Shown piece after piece: positions 34,570 through 42,999 of a DNA stretch of 48,162 nucleotides (position 1 is its first letter; each line of letters begins with the position of its first letter). The stretch is from NCBI GenBank assembly GCA_027063755.1, contig JAMORD010000040.1:1-48162 (forward strand). The letters are read 5' to 3'. The translations under genes were made by a program, and so were the position numbers. Source of the stretch: a bacterium. Its GTDB lineage: Bacteria; Coprothermobacterota; Coprothermobacteria; Coprothermobacterales; JAADFF01. The notes beneath the pieces are model-generated. The model was not told the DNA's origin, searched no databases, and saw only the letters and a program-made list of their open reading frames with translations.

Positions 34570-36662
34570 GCGAGATAGATATAAATGAATACCTCCCTGT
34601 GTTTATTGATGAGGCAAGGGAATATCTTCAGATTCTCAATGAAAAACTTCTTGTGTTAGAGGAGCATCCTGGTGATCTTGATGCTATTAGGGAGATTTTC
34701 CGTGCAGCTCATACGCTGAAAGGCATGTCTGCAACTATGGGGTTTACCCATATGGCAGAGGTTACCCACCTTATGGAGAGTGCCCTTCAGCCGTTTAGAG
34801 ATAAAGAAGGTGCTGTGCTTCCAGAGGAGCTTATAGATATGCTATTTAGGGTTCTTGATTATCTTCAGGCACAGGTTGATAACCTTGCTGCTGGTGGTGA
34901 TATTGAACCACCTGAGGAGGATCTTCTAAATGCACTAAAAGAGGCTGCATCGGGGAAAGTACCCACGGGTACAGCATCTGCATCTGAGAAAAAAGAAGAG
35001 AAACAAGAGGCTAAAAAAGAGACATCAGGAGAGCCTATACAGTTTGAGCTTAACGATTATGACATCCTTGTTATTGAAGATGCCGTAAAAGCTGGTAATG
35101 TTGTTGCCAAGATACATGTCCGTATGCGCGAAGGTACCATGATGAAGAGTGTACGTGCCTACATGGTTGTAAAAACCATTGAAGATCATGAGGGAGAGGT
35201 TGTTAAATCCGTTCCCCCTGCGGAAGATATTGAACAAGAAAAGTTTGATAGAGATATATTCTTCTTGGCCATATTCCCACAGGGAACAAATGTTGATGAG
35301 GTAAAGAAGAAAATTGAGTTAATAGCAGAAATTGAAAGTGTAGAGGTGGAAGTTATAAAAGATGTTGAAGCTCTGAAACAGACCGAGGAAAAGCCTACAG
35401 AAGAGAAAAAAGAAGAAAAGCATGGAGAAGTACAGCCGCAAGTACAAGCTCAGAAGGCTGCTGCCAAGGGAGAAAAGAAGGAGAAAAAAGGAGAGCATAA
35501 GGAAAAACATCACATAGAACAGCTTATTCGTGTACCACTGTCTAAGCTTGATAAACTCATGAACCTTGTAGGTGAGCTTGTCATCTACAGAACAGAACTT
35601 CAGGTGGCCAAAGAGAAAAACTCTCAGGAGGCCCTTGAAGGTGTTATTGAGCGTATAGGTAGATCTATCATTGAGCTGCAGAATGAGGTTATGTCTATGC
35701 GAATGACTCCCATGGCCTTTGTTTTTCGTAGATTCCCCAGAATGGTAAGGGACCTTGCTAAGAGGTTTGGTAAAAAGGTTGAGTTTATTATAGAAGGTGA
35801 AGAGACAGAAATAGACAGATCTATTCTTGATAAGCTGGGTGATCCCCTTGTTCACCTGCTGAGAAATGCCATTGACCACGGCATTGAAACACCCGAAGAG
35901 AGAGTAGCTAAGGGGAAACCTGAAGAAGGACACTTATGGCTTAGAGCGTATGCTGAAGGTAACTATGTATTCATAGAGGTTGAAGATGATGGTAGGGGTA
36001 TTGACCCAGATAAAGTTAAGCAGAAGGCAATAGAGAAAGGGCTTATATCCCCTGAAGAAGCAGAGACTCTTACCAAGAGGGAAATTTATGAGCTTCTATT
36101 TAGACCTGGTTTCTCCACAGCTGAGAAAGTTACCGATGTATCTGGTAGAGGTGTAGGGCTTGATGTTGTTAAGGCTGTTATAGAACAATTGGGAGGTAGT
36201 ATTGAAATACAGTCTGAACTTGGTAAAGGCACGAAGTTTATTTTAAGACTGCCTCTGACACTGGCTATTATTACAGCACTGCTTGTTACCGTTGGTGATG
36301 AGGTATATGCTATACCTCTTGGTAGTGTTGATGAGGTTGTTGAGAAAGACGACCGTATGAAGAAGACTCAAGTTGGAGAGGTGTTCATACTCAGAGGTGA
36401 TGTGCTACCTGTTTACTATCTCAAAGATGTATTCAAAGTGCCAACAGCCGGTGAGGGACAACATCTTGTTGTTGTTAGAAGTGCTGGTACTCGTGCGGCT
36501 ATTGTAATAGATGACCTTATAGGACAGCAAGAAATCGTTATCAAGCCACTTAAAGGCAAATATGTTGGTGTACCGTATATCTCTGGTGCTACAATATTAG
36601 GTGATGGTACTATTGCGCTGATTACAGATCTGACACAGCTGCTTATGGGAGGTAGAGAATAG
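34566..36662 (+). CDS. cheA: Chemotaxis histidine kinase CheA
   Basis: Receptor-coupled kinase that phosphorylates CheY. The 698 residues comprise an HPt domain with His49 in FRAAHTLKGMSA, a P2-type response-regulator-binding domain (about 155-265) flanked by Glu/Lys-rich linkers, a dimerisation domain with LDKLMNLVGELVIYRTEL (about 335-400), the ATPase domain (NAIDHGIETPEE, DDGRGIDPDKV, GRGVGLDVV, GKGTKFILRLPLTLAI) and a C-terminal CheW-like domain. All phosphotransfer and ATP-binding residues are present. P2 resembles the Thermotoga type. The gene is overlapped by cheW in front and shares one base with cheC behind. Confidence 0.95.
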   Translation: MSEIDINEYLPVFIDEAREYLQILNEKLLVLEEHPGDLDAIREIFRAAHTLKGMSATMGFTHMAEVTHLMESALQPFRDKEGAVLPEELIDMLFRVLDYLQAQVDNLAAGGDIEPPEEDLLNALKEAASGKVPTGTASASEKKEEKQEAKKETSGEPIQFELNDYDILVIEDAVKAGNVVAKIHVRMREGTMMKSVRAYMVVKTIEDHEGEVVKSVPPAEDIEQEKFDRDIFFLAIFPQGTNVDEVKKKIELIAEIESVEVEVIKDVEALKQTEEKPTEEKKEEKHGEVQPQVQAQKAAAKGEKKEKKGEHKEKHHIEQLIRVPLSKLDKLMNLVGELVIYRTELQVAKEKNSQEALEGVIERIGRSIIELQNEVMSMRMTPMAFVFRRFPRMVRDLAKRFGKKVEFIIEGEETEIDRSILDKLGDPLVHLLRNAIDHGIETPEERVAKGKPEEGHLWLRAYAEGNYVFIEVEDDGRGIDPDKVKQKAIEKGLISPEEAETLTKREIYELLFRPGFSTAEKVTDVSGRGVGLDVVKAVIEQLGGSIEIQSELGKGTKFILRLPLTLAIITALLVTVGDEVYAIPLGSVDEVVEKDDRMKKTQVGEVFILRGDVLPVYYLKDVFKVPTAGEGQHLVVVRSAGTRAAIVIDDLIGQQEIVIKPLKGKYVGVPYISGATILGDGTIALITDLTQLLMGGRE

Positions 36663-37300
36663 TGGATTTTGATAAGCTGATAACCCAAAACCCTCTGTTT
36701 ATAGATGCCTTTAGGGAGATAAATAATATAGGCTCTGGTAATGCTGCTTCGGCAGTGGCTTCAATGATAGGGCAAAAGGTTGATATTACTGTTCCATCTG
36801 TTATTGTTGAGAAAATACCCAATGTCATTGAGAAAATAGGTGCGCCTGACGAAGTTGCCTTTGGTGTGCAGTTAACATATGAGGGGGAACTTGATGGTGT
36901 TATTCTTCTTGTATTTAAAGAAGACACCGTAAAAAAATTAGCAAAGCTATTGATGGGTATGGAAGTGGAAGAGATAGACGATATGACGATCTCTATGATT
37001 CAGGAGATAGGCAATATCGTTTCGGCCTCGTTTCTTAATGCTATAGCTACATTCTTTAGTGTGCAAATATTGCCTTCACCACCATCTGCCGCATATGATA
37101 TGTTACAGGCTTTGCTCAATCTGGCACTTGCCAGTATTGCCGCAGAAACTGACTATGCGTTGGTGGTGAAGACAGAATTTGTTATAGGTGATGATGAAAC
37201 CAATAAGGCAGAAGGATGGATAGTTAATGTTCCTTCGCCTGACAGCTTCATTAAACTACTAAAACTTATGGGACTGCTGGGTGATGAGGATGTTGAATAA
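36662..37300 (+). CDS. cheC: CheY-P phosphatase CheC
   Basis: Dephosphorylates CheY-P and binds CheD. The 212-residue protein has two copies of the CheC active-site pattern (Glu, then Asn three residues on): REINNIGSGNAASAVASM near 20 and IQEIGNIVSASFLNAI near 118, the latter followed by a proline-rich turn. Two-site CheC proteins are the active form in Thermotoga and Bacillus. The GTG start shares a base with the cheA stop (TAGTG). It overlaps the next gene by 11 bases. Confidence 0.93.
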   Translation: MDFDKLITQNPLFIDAFREINNIGSGNAASAVASMIGQKVDITVPSVIVEKIPNVIEKIGAPDEVAFGVQLTYEGELDGVILLVFKEDTVKKLAKLLMGMEVEEIDDMTISMIQEIGNIVSASFLNAIATFFSVQILPSPPSAAYDMLQALLNLALASIAAETDYALVVKTEFVIGDDETNKAEGWIVNVPSPDSFIKLLKLMGLLGDEDVE

Positions 37301-37781
37301 TAAGAATATTGTGCATGTAGGTATCGGTCAAAGCTTTGTGCTCAAGAAGACAGGAATATTAATGGCAATAGGCTTGGGGTCATGTGTGGGGGTGGGTATG
37401 TACGATCCCGTTGAAAAAATCGGTGGGATGGTACATATTCTACTTCCCGATTCTAAAGTGGGTAAACCAACCGACTTACCGGGTAAGTTTGCAGATAAAG
37501 GTGTGCCACATTTGCTTGATATGATGCTTGAGGCTGGTGCCAAGAAAGAGAGACTCATTGTAAAGATCGCCGGTGGTGCCAGTATGTTTAAGACATCTCA
37601 ATCGCCTATTATGGATATAGGTTCAAGAAATGTTGCCGCAGTGAAGAAAGTGCTTAAGGAGTTGGGTTTACCGCTACACGGTGAGGCAGTAGGAGGTAAC
37701 GAGGGAAAAACCTTTATTTTAGATGTTGCCACCGGCAAATTTTATGTCAGAACAGTTAGGGGAGGCCAGGTAGAAATATAG
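37290..37781 (+). CDS. cheD: Chemoreceptor glutamine deamidase CheD
   Basis: Deamidates receptor glutamines and activates CheC. The 163-residue protein shows the catalytic Cys in GLGSCVGVGMYD, the His of GMVHILLPDSK and the Thr-bearing C-terminal strand, with GGASMF in between. Start choice: ATG 37290 has GGGTGA 5 bases before it; GTG 37281 and ATG 37284 are in frame upstream. It overlaps the cheC stop. CheC and CheD form a complex, so the coupling makes sense. Confidence 0.92.
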   Translation: MLNNKNIVHVGIGQSFVLKKTGILMAIGLGSCVGVGMYDPVEKIGGMVHILLPDSKVGKPTDLPGKFADKGVPHLLDMMLEAGAKKERLIVKIAGGASMFKTSQSPIMDIGSRNVAAVKKVLKELGLPLHGEAVGGNEGKTFILDVATGKFYVRTVRGGQVEI

Positions 37782-37785
37782 TGAT

Positions 37786-38127
37786 ATGAAGAAGATATTA
37801 TATTTTTGGGGACTATTTATACTACTTGGCAACATCTTTGTCCTACTTGCTTTTGTCTACGGAAAATTAACTGTATATAAGTTGTCTATATATCTTTCGT
37901 TAAACGTTGCTATTGCTGCTATACTAGCCCGCGTTGTAGCCACTGTTGTTGAAACTTATGAAGAATATGTATATCAGAAGAAACTGGCAGAGGTTGAGGA
38001 ATATATTGAAAAATTGAGGAAAGAAAAAGAGGAAGAGGAGCAGAAGAAATGGGAGGCTATTAGTGTTGATGACATTGTTGAGGCTCTAACGACTTTGGGC
38101 AAAGAGCATATAGTGGAGGAAAAGTGA
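37786..38127 (+). CDS. Small two-helix membrane protein with coiled coil
   Basis: The 113-residue protein has two membrane helices (about 5-25 and 33-53) and then a Glu/Lys-rich coiled coil (about 55-92), ending in a short polar tail. I do not recognise a family. It lies between cheD and fliA with 4-base and 1-base gaps, so it belongs to the motility operon. Comparable small membrane genes occur at this place in other motility operons, with no assigned role. It may be a membrane-anchored partner of the flagellar or sensory complex; this is inference. Confidence 0.6.
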   Translation: MKKILYFWGLFILLGNIFVLLAFVYGKLTVYKLSIYLSLNVAIAAILARVVATVVETYEEYVYQKKLAEVEEYIEKLRKEKEEEEQKKWEAISVDDIVEALTTLGKEHIVEEK

Positions 38128-38128
38128 T

Positions 38129-38770
38129 ATGGCTATGGATAGAGAAGAAATGGTACGCAAGTATCTGGAGCTGGTGGAGAAGGTTGTAAGAAAATTTTCT
38201 TATACCAGTTTGCCTCCTCGTATAGATGAAGATGACCTCAGGTCTGAGGCATTGCTCGCCTTGTTGAAGTCCATAGATACATATAATCCCAATAAAGGTG
38301 TTCCCTTTGAGGTATATGCCTACCGCAATATGCGTAATGCTATAGTAGATTTCTTAAGGAAGCAAGGGTATTTTAGCCGTGCCCAATATGATAAGTACAA
38401 AGACATGGAAGAAAAGTATATGCACGGTGAGATAACCGAGGCCGAATTTGATTCTCTTGAAGGTGTTGCAGAGTTGTCACTTGAGTCTTACCTTATGCGT
38501 GTATATGAAGAGTTTCCTTCACGAAGCAATATTGAAGAAGAAATAGCCAGAGAAGAGCTTATCAAGGTTGTAGCCGAGGCTATAAAAAAAGAACTTGATG
38601 AGAAAGAAAGGCTTATTATCACACTACGTTATTATGAGGGTTTGGCTTTTAAAGAAATTGCCCACATCTTAGATATATCCCCATCCCGCGTGTCTCAACT
38701 GCATACTAAAGCACTAATGAAACTAAAAAATTATGTAAAGGAGAGGTATAAGGGATGGGTTCCCTATTAG
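38129..38770 (+). CDS. fliA: Flagellar sigma factor FliA (sigma-28 type)
   Basis: RNA polymerase sigma factor for late flagellar genes. The 213-residue protein has region 2 (about 1-95: DLRSEALLALLKSIDTYNP, GVPFEVYAYRNMRNAIVDFLRK, the core-binding and -10 parts), a short region 3, and region 4 with the HTH AFKEIAHILDISPSRVSQLHTKALMKL (split at about 175-200). The position after cheD and the presence of flgM downstream support the FliA assignment. It is slightly shorter than usual (about 240). It starts 8 bases after GGAGGA and overlaps the next gene by 16 bases. Confidence 0.88.
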   Translation: MAMDREEMVRKYLELVEKVVRKFSYTSLPPRIDEDDLRSEALLALLKSIDTYNPNKGVPFEVYAYRNMRNAIVDFLRKQGYFSRAQYDKYKDMEEKYMHGEITEAEFDSLEGVAELSLESYLMRVYEEFPSRSNIEEEIAREELIKVVAEAIKKELDEKERLIITLRYYEGLAFKEIAHILDISPSRVSQLHTKALMKLKNYVKERYKGWVPY

Positions 38771-39291
38771 GATATCTCGTCGTTAAGGCAGTAAGAGAGC
38801 TGGTATATATGGGTGGTATAGGAGTCTTCAACGAGTTTGGTATCCCTCAAGAGTTTCGCTACACAGACCCGGTGGAACCGACAGAAGTGCAGAGAATTCT
38901 CTTTGGCGACAGCTTAGACCTTGCTGTGAGGGTGAAAGTTGTTGGAGAGTCGCTTATTAAGGAATTGTCTGTATCACCGGAGTATATTATTACTCACACT
39001 AAAGATATGCTTCAAATTAAATCATCTATTCCCCTTGCTTATCTTGAACATACCCAGCATGCACCTCTTGACGATGTTGGTAAGTATGTCTCTGAAGGAG
39101 AAGGTTATCTTGTGCAGCTGTATCCTGCTCAATCTCCGTATTATGTGGTTCTTTCAAGTAAGAAGAAAGATATTGGTAAACTTGTTGATATATTGGTAGA
39201 CTTTGCCACCCATATTGCCGATGTCATAGAACCGCTGACAAGGGTAGAAGGTGTCATTGATTACATTTACAATACCCAGTATAAATTATGA
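38755..39291 (+). CDS. Unknown protein in the motility operon, overlapping fliA
   Basis: A 178-residue protein I do not recognise. It has no clear membrane segment, although its first 25 residues are fairly hydrophobic (GSLLGYLVVKAVRELVYMGG). The middle part has alternating strands (LAVRVKVVGESLIKELSV) and the end has a long helix (KLVDILVDFATHIADVIEPL). The start lies in the fliA end (16-base overlap) and its stop overlaps the next gene as ATGA. The coupling indicates a motility or export role. Confidence 0.6.
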   Translation: MGSLLGYLVVKAVRELVYMGGIGVFNEFGIPQEFRYTDPVEPTEVQRILFGDSLDLAVRVKVVGESLIKELSVSPEYIITHTKDMLQIKSSIPLAYLEHTQHAPLDDVGKYVSEGEGYLVQLYPAQSPYYVVLSSKKKDIGKLVDILVDFATHIADVIEPLTRVEGVIDYIYNTQYKL

Positions 39292-39938
39292 GTGTAAAGG
39301 TTAACAAGGTCAATGTGGCCTTTTCACCTTATATTATCCGCCTAGGGTATATCAGAAGAGTACATTCTAAACCTCTTGATGTATGGTCTTATGAGACCCA
39401 TGAGCCTGATTATCTCTTATCTTTGCCATCTCATATGCTTCACAGCGAGCCATTAGAGGTCAGCTCTCACAGACTAAATATATCCAGGCTATCTGCCCAT
39501 ATAGAAAACATGCATGTTAGACCGCTTATGACTAAAGTGAGACAAAAGCGTATGCTGAAGGTCTATCAGAGGCGATATCGTAACATCTCTTTGCGTGTTT
39601 ATAAAAGGCATGTTTCTATTTTGCTAAAAGTCGTTGTTCATACCATTGTGGGTTTTTACGGTGTGCCTATGAAAAGAAGGGGGATACCCGCTGATGATGT
39701 ACCATCTCATGTGAAATCGGCATTTCGTGTGCTTCTCATGAAAAGGAAAATACGGGCATCTGTAAAACTGAAATATTATTTCCCCAATGTTGCTATTACT
39801 CCTTCAGGTAAACTGAAATATCTGGGGGGCGGTTATCTGCTGGTAATACCGTCAAGGGGCACACGGATTATGCTCAATGTATATATTATTGAAGATAGTA
39901 AGGGAAAGGAGCATATGCTTATGGAGGTGGTTCAGTGA
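39288..39938 (+). CDS. Basic protein of unknown function with HxxPL repeats
   Basis: A 216-residue, strongly basic protein with no known family that I can name. The first 83 residues hold three copies of a short motif at intervals of 26 and 24: VHSKPLDV (25-32), LHSEPLEV (51-58) and MHVRPLMT (75-82). A middle block is rich in Arg, Lys and Tyr (about 83-110), a hydrophobic helix follows (about 110-125), and the C-terminal part looks like a small beta domain (KLKYLGGGYLLVIPSRGTRIML). It is tied to both neighbours by 4-base overlaps. A structural, RNA- or membrane-binding role is possible; nothing can be stated firmly. Confidence 0.55.
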   Translation: MSVKVNKVNVAFSPYIIRLGYIRRVHSKPLDVWSYETHEPDYLLSLPSHMLHSEPLEVSSHRLNISRLSAHIENMHVRPLMTKVRQKRMLKVYQRRYRNISLRVYKRHVSILLKVVVHTIVGFYGVPMKRRGIPADDVPSHVKSAFRVLLMKRKIRASVKLKYYFPNVAITPSGKLKYLGGGYLLVIPSRGTRIMLNVYIIEDSKGKEHMLMEVVQ

Positions 39939-40345
39939 TAGTTTGGACTATTGTGGGTATTTTGCTTGTTCTTATTGTCAATATCATTATGTTCTTTGTT
40001 GCCTATCGTTGGCTTAAGCAGACAGTTGAAGATTATCTTCATGAGAAAGAATATGAGTATCAAAAACTTTTGGAAGATATGGAACAGGAGAAAATCCATA
40101 TGCGTGCATATATGGAGTCTCTTGCGTCTGTGTATCGTGATTATCTGAAGCGGGTAGATACTATTGTTGAGCGACTTGTTGATGTGCAGTGGAAAGAGTT
40201 TGATAAAGATGCAAGGGATATTATTATGCTCTATCTGAAGGGGTATAATATAAATGAGATAGTGGCAAAGTTAGGTGTACCTAAGGAGACTGTAAAGTTT
40301 ACTCTCATGGTCGCCTTAGGACGGGAGGGCGATGATGATGCTTAG
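39935..40345 (+). CDS. Membrane-anchored coiled-coil protein with C-terminal HTH (DUF6115-like)
   Basis: The 136 residues hold one membrane helix (about 3-24), a coiled coil (about 30-75) and a C-terminal helix-turn-helix-like segment, DIIMLYLKGYNINEIVAKLG. It resembles the DUF6115 group found in motility operons of Clostridia and relatives. It starts at a GTG overlapping the preceding stop and ends inside the rod gene that follows. A membrane-bound regulator or assembly factor is possible; the HTH resembles sigma region 4 but is too short to claim sigma activity. Confidence 0.6.
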   Translation: MIVWTIVGILLVLIVNIIMFFVAYRWLKQTVEDYLHEKEYEYQKLLEDMEQEKIHMRAYMESLASVYRDYLKRVDTIVERLVDVQWKEFDKDARDIIMLYLKGYNINEIVAKLGVPKETVKFTLMVALGREGDDDA

Positions 40346-41054
40346 AGGAATATATCAGGCTACTTCAAAACTTATAACCAATCTCAGGTGGCAGGAAGTT
40401 ATAGAAGATAATCTGTCTAACCTCAATACGCCAGGTTTTAGAGAGAAACTTGTAGCTATTGGCATAGATGAGGAGCATGTGCTAAAGAGGGTTGAAAAAG
40501 GTCAGGCCCCTGATATTGGCACATTGACCTTCAATGTGCAGATTGATGCCCTGACATATTCCAGTGAACAGGGTGGTCTAAAACCTACCGATAGTCCTTA
40601 TCACTTTGCCATTGTTGGCGATGGGTATTTTGCCGTCAGTAGAAATGGCCAGAGGGTATATACCCGTAATGGTGAGTTTATTAGACAATCTGATGGCACA
40701 TTGGCTCTGGCCGATGGTTCGGTGCTTTTGGGTGAAAATGGAGCACCTATTAGGGTGCCAGAAGATTTCTATGTAGATCCTGCAGGTCGTATGTTTAATG
40801 CCACAGGTAGATATATAGGCACTATACCCACATACAACCTTACAGGTATCAATGATCTTGGAGGAGGTTTTTATACAGGCGGTGCCACGAGAAGTGGTTC
40901 TGTTGTGTTGCAGGGTTATTTAGAGGAACCTAATATTGATGTCATTAAGCAGATGACCGATATGATTCGTGCAGCAAGGTCATTTCAGGCGTCTTCCAAG
41001 GTTGTGACAACCGAATATGACACGGTTGGTAGACTCATTAATACCGTGTCTTAA
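40332..41054 (+). CDS. flgF: Flagellar rod/basal-body protein, FlgF/FlgG family
   Basis: Axial component of the flagellar rod. The 240-residue protein shows the N-terminal rod motif QEVIEDNLSNLNTPGFRE, the middle FAIVGDGYFAVSRNGQRVYTRNGEF, and the C-terminal helix VIKQMTDMIRAARSFQASSKV, all characteristic of FlgF/FlgG. Assignment as FlgF, not FlgG, rests on its order (before a second such gene) and its length. Three ATGs in tandem (40332, 40335, 40338) follow GGGAGGGC; any could serve. Confidence 0.85.
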   Translation: MMMLRGIYQATSKLITNLRWQEVIEDNLSNLNTPGFREKLVAIGIDEEHVLKRVEKGQAPDIGTLTFNVQIDALTYSSEQGGLKPTDSPYHFAIVGDGYFAVSRNGQRVYTRNGEFIRQSDGTLALADGSVLLGENGAPIRVPEDFYVDPAGRMFNATGRYIGTIPTYNLTGINDLGGGFYTGGATRSGSVVLQGYLEEPNIDVIKQMTDMIRAARSFQASSKVVTTEYDTVGRLINTVS

Positions 41055-41068
41055 TGAGGTGATTGTGT

Positions 41069-41806
41069 ATGTCTGAGTGGACTTATTCAATAGCAAGGGC
41101 TGGATTGTGGGCATCGGCATCTAAGATTAATGCCCATGCTCAGAATATAGCCAATGCGGGAACTGTTGGATATAAGCCCTTTGAGAGGGCTGTCATGACA
41201 GGTATTATCAATAAGTTTTATGGTATTACTAAACCTGTTGGTATTTCTACAGGCTCTTTGGCTGTTCGTGAATACGAGATGCCATTTCAGGGCAATTTTA
41301 TTGAAGGTGCAACTCCAATTAATATGGCGATACTCGGTAAAGGATATTTTGCCGTTAGAGATCAAGCAGGCAATGTGTTTTATACCCGCAATGGTGATTT
41401 CAAGATAGATGTTAATGGCGATCTTGTAAATGATGAAGGTATGTATGTTCTTGATAATAAGGGTAAATCTATAAACTTAAAAGATGTAAGCTTAGATGAA
41501 GTTATGGTAGATGAGAGGGGGAATATCTGGTATAAAGATCAGGTTGTTGCCACGGTTGGTGTGTATTATTCGCAGACGGCTGATAATTTTGTGAAGGCGG
41601 GTAATAATAAGTATGTGGCCCGTGGCCCTGTTTTTCTACTACAAAATGGTTATAATGTATTAGGAGGATATTTAGAGGCGTCCTCTGTTGATATAACAGA
41701 GGAGATGACTGGTATCATTAAAGCACAGCGGGCTTATCAGTTTGCAGCCCGTAGTTTGAAAAATGCAGATGAAATGATACAAACAAGTATAAATATGAGG
41801 GGTTGA
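41069..41806 (+). CDS. flgG: Flagellar rod protein FlgG family
   Basis: Second rod protein, 245 residues. N-terminal ASASKINAHAQNIANAGTVGYKP, middle MAILGKGYFAVRDQAG with YTRNGDFKIDVNGDLV, and C-terminal DITEEMTGIIKAQRAYQFAARS, typical of FlgG. The ATG at 41069 follows GAGGTGA by 6 bases; a TTG at 41063 is upstream in frame. FlgG usually is about 260 residues. It forms a pair with the preceding gene, as in Thermotoga and Clostridia. An HDOD gene follows after 7 bases. Confidence 0.87.
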   Translation: MSEWTYSIARAGLWASASKINAHAQNIANAGTVGYKPFERAVMTGIINKFYGITKPVGISTGSLAVREYEMPFQGNFIEGATPINMAILGKGYFAVRDQAGNVFYTRNGDFKIDVNGDLVNDEGMYVLDNKGKSINLKDVSLDEVMVDERGNIWYKDQVVATVGVYYSQTADNFVKAGNNKYVARGPVFLLQNGYNVLGGYLEASSVDITEEMTGIIKAQRAYQFAARSLKNADEMIQTSINMRG

Positions 41807-41813
41807 TTGAGCG

Positions 41814-42665
41814 GTGGTGAAAGTTCCGGATTTACAAAAACTCATAGATAAGATAGAAGAGGTAGTACCGCTTCCAAGTGTTGCGATGAGGATCATCAAT
41901 TATATTGATGATCCTGATGCGGAAATTTCTCAGCTTGCCAAGCTTATATCCATGGACCAAGCGCTCACCACCGAAGTTCTGAAGCTTGCAAACTCTGCTT
42001 ATTATGGTTTTCCCAGAAGGGTTTCAACAATTAGTGAGGCAGTTGTCATTTTAGGCTTCAGTACTACTCGCAGTGTTGTGTGGAGCGTTATTCTCAGCAG
42101 TACACTTAAGAAGCCAGTGCTTGGTTATGCTTTGCCCGAAGGTGCCTTGTGGCGCCATAGTGTTGCTGTTGCCGTCGGCAGTAAGCTGATTCTCCAACAT
42201 GCCAATGTCAAAGGTGTAAACATGGAAGAGGCATTTGTTGCCGGTCTTATTCATGACATAGGTAAGCTCTTGCTTGCCACATATGTGGCTGGGGCCTATG
42301 AAGAAATTGTTAAAGTTATAGCTGAAGGCAAAACATTTGACGAGGCGGAGAGACAGGTGCTCGGATATGACCATGCTATTGTTGGTTCTATGGCAGCTGA
42401 GAAGTGGAATCTACCGAATATATATGTTGATGCTATAAAGTATCATCACAGACCTAATGAGACAGATAACCTGATGGCAAAGGTTGTTCACCTTGCTGAT
42501 TATATAGCATATTCTATGGGATGGGGTAGTGAAGGGTTGGAAGGTTTAAACTATACGCTTGATGAAAGTGTCTTAGAGGAGTTGGGCATTGCACCTGAAG
42601 AAATAGATGTGCTCTTTAATGAAACGCTTGATCAGGCCGAGCTATTCTTGTCTTCAATAGGCTAA
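41814..42665 (+). CDS. HDOD-domain signalling protein
   Basis: HDOD proteins are regulatory relatives of HD phosphohydrolases. The 283-residue protein has the HDOD core: LPLPSVAMRIINYIDDPDAE-like start (19-37), LANSAYYGFPRRVSTISEAVVILG, and the HD-type IHDIGKLLL (His147, Asp148), then WNLPNIYVDAIKYHHRP. It keeps an HD pair that many HDOD domains lack, so residual phosphodiesterase activity is possible. Placed between flgG and flgM, a motility control role is likely. It starts at tandem GTGs. A perfect 12-bp hairpin covers codons 26-34. Confidence 0.83.
   Translation: MVKVPDLQKLIDKIEEVVPLPSVAMRIINYIDDPDAEISQLAKLISMDQALTTEVLKLANSAYYGFPRRVSTISEAVVILGFSTTRSVVWSVILSSTLKKPVLGYALPEGALWRHSVAVAVGSKLILQHANVKGVNMEEAFVAGLIHDIGKLLLATYVAGAYEEIVKVIAEGKTFDEAERQVLGYDHAIVGSMAAEKWNLPNIYVDAIKYHHRPNETDNLMAKVVHLADYIAYSMGWGSEGLEGLNYTLDESVLEELGIAPEEIDVLFNETLDQAELFLSSIG
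41889..41915. other. Perfect 12-bp stem-loop in early HDOD gene
   Basis: AGGATCATCAAT (41889-41900) and ATTGATGATCCT (41904-41915) are exact reverse complements separated by TAT. They lie 75 bases into the coding region and about 85 bases after the flgG stop. No T-run follows. The tight loop and perfect pairing make it a strong RNA structure. Confidence 0.6.
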
Positions 42666-42670
42666 AGTAG

Positions 42671-42697
42671 TGAATTTTGTACCCGACTTTCCGATAT
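42671..42697 (+). promoter_or_regulatory. Sigma-28-type promoter before flgM
   Basis: TGAA (42671-42674), 15 bases, then TCCGATAT (42690-42697) fits the sigma-28/sigma-D pattern TAAA-N14-16-GCCGATAT with one mismatch in each half. It lies in the 52-base gap before flgM, one of the few real gaps in the motility run. It would place flgM, flgN, flgK, flgL, fliW and csrA under FliA, with FlgM as feedback inhibitor. Confidence 0.55.
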
Positions 42698-42717
42698 TGA
42701 TTATGAGGTGATAGGCC

Positions 42718-42999
42718 ATGCGTGCAAGTCTTGAGAGGTTGTATGTGCATCTGTCAGACATATCAATTAGGTTAGCCCGAGCAGACAAGGCAGAAGATAT
42801 TAAACCAGCGGATAAAAAAAGCAGGGTATTAAGTAAAAAAGATGATGTCAGAATCAATGTGGCAAAGTCTCTTGAGAGAATACAAGAGGAAAGAGCTGCA
42901 TATATAGAGGCTTTAAAAGAGAAAATAGCCAGAGGTGAATATAGGGTATCTGCTGAAGAAGTTGCCGCAAGAATATTAGGAGTGATAGACGATGTCTAA
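42718..42999 (+). CDS. flgM: Anti-sigma-28 factor FlgM
   Basis: Holds FliA inactive until the hook is complete and is then exported. The 93-residue protein ends in the FlgM C-terminal region: KDDVRINVAKSLERIQEERA, YIEALKEKIARGEYRVSAEEVAARIL, which matches the usual pattern of VxxLKxxIxxGxYxVxxxxxAxxIL. The N-terminal half is poorly conserved, as is normal. ATG preceded by GAGGTGAT. It overlaps flgN by 8 bases. The 52-base gap upstream carries a sigma-28-like promoter. Confidence 0.85.
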   Translation: MRASLERLYVHLSDISIRLARADKAEDIKPADKKSRVLSKKDDVRINVAKSLERIQEERAAYIEALKEKIARGEYRVSAEEVAARILGVIDDV

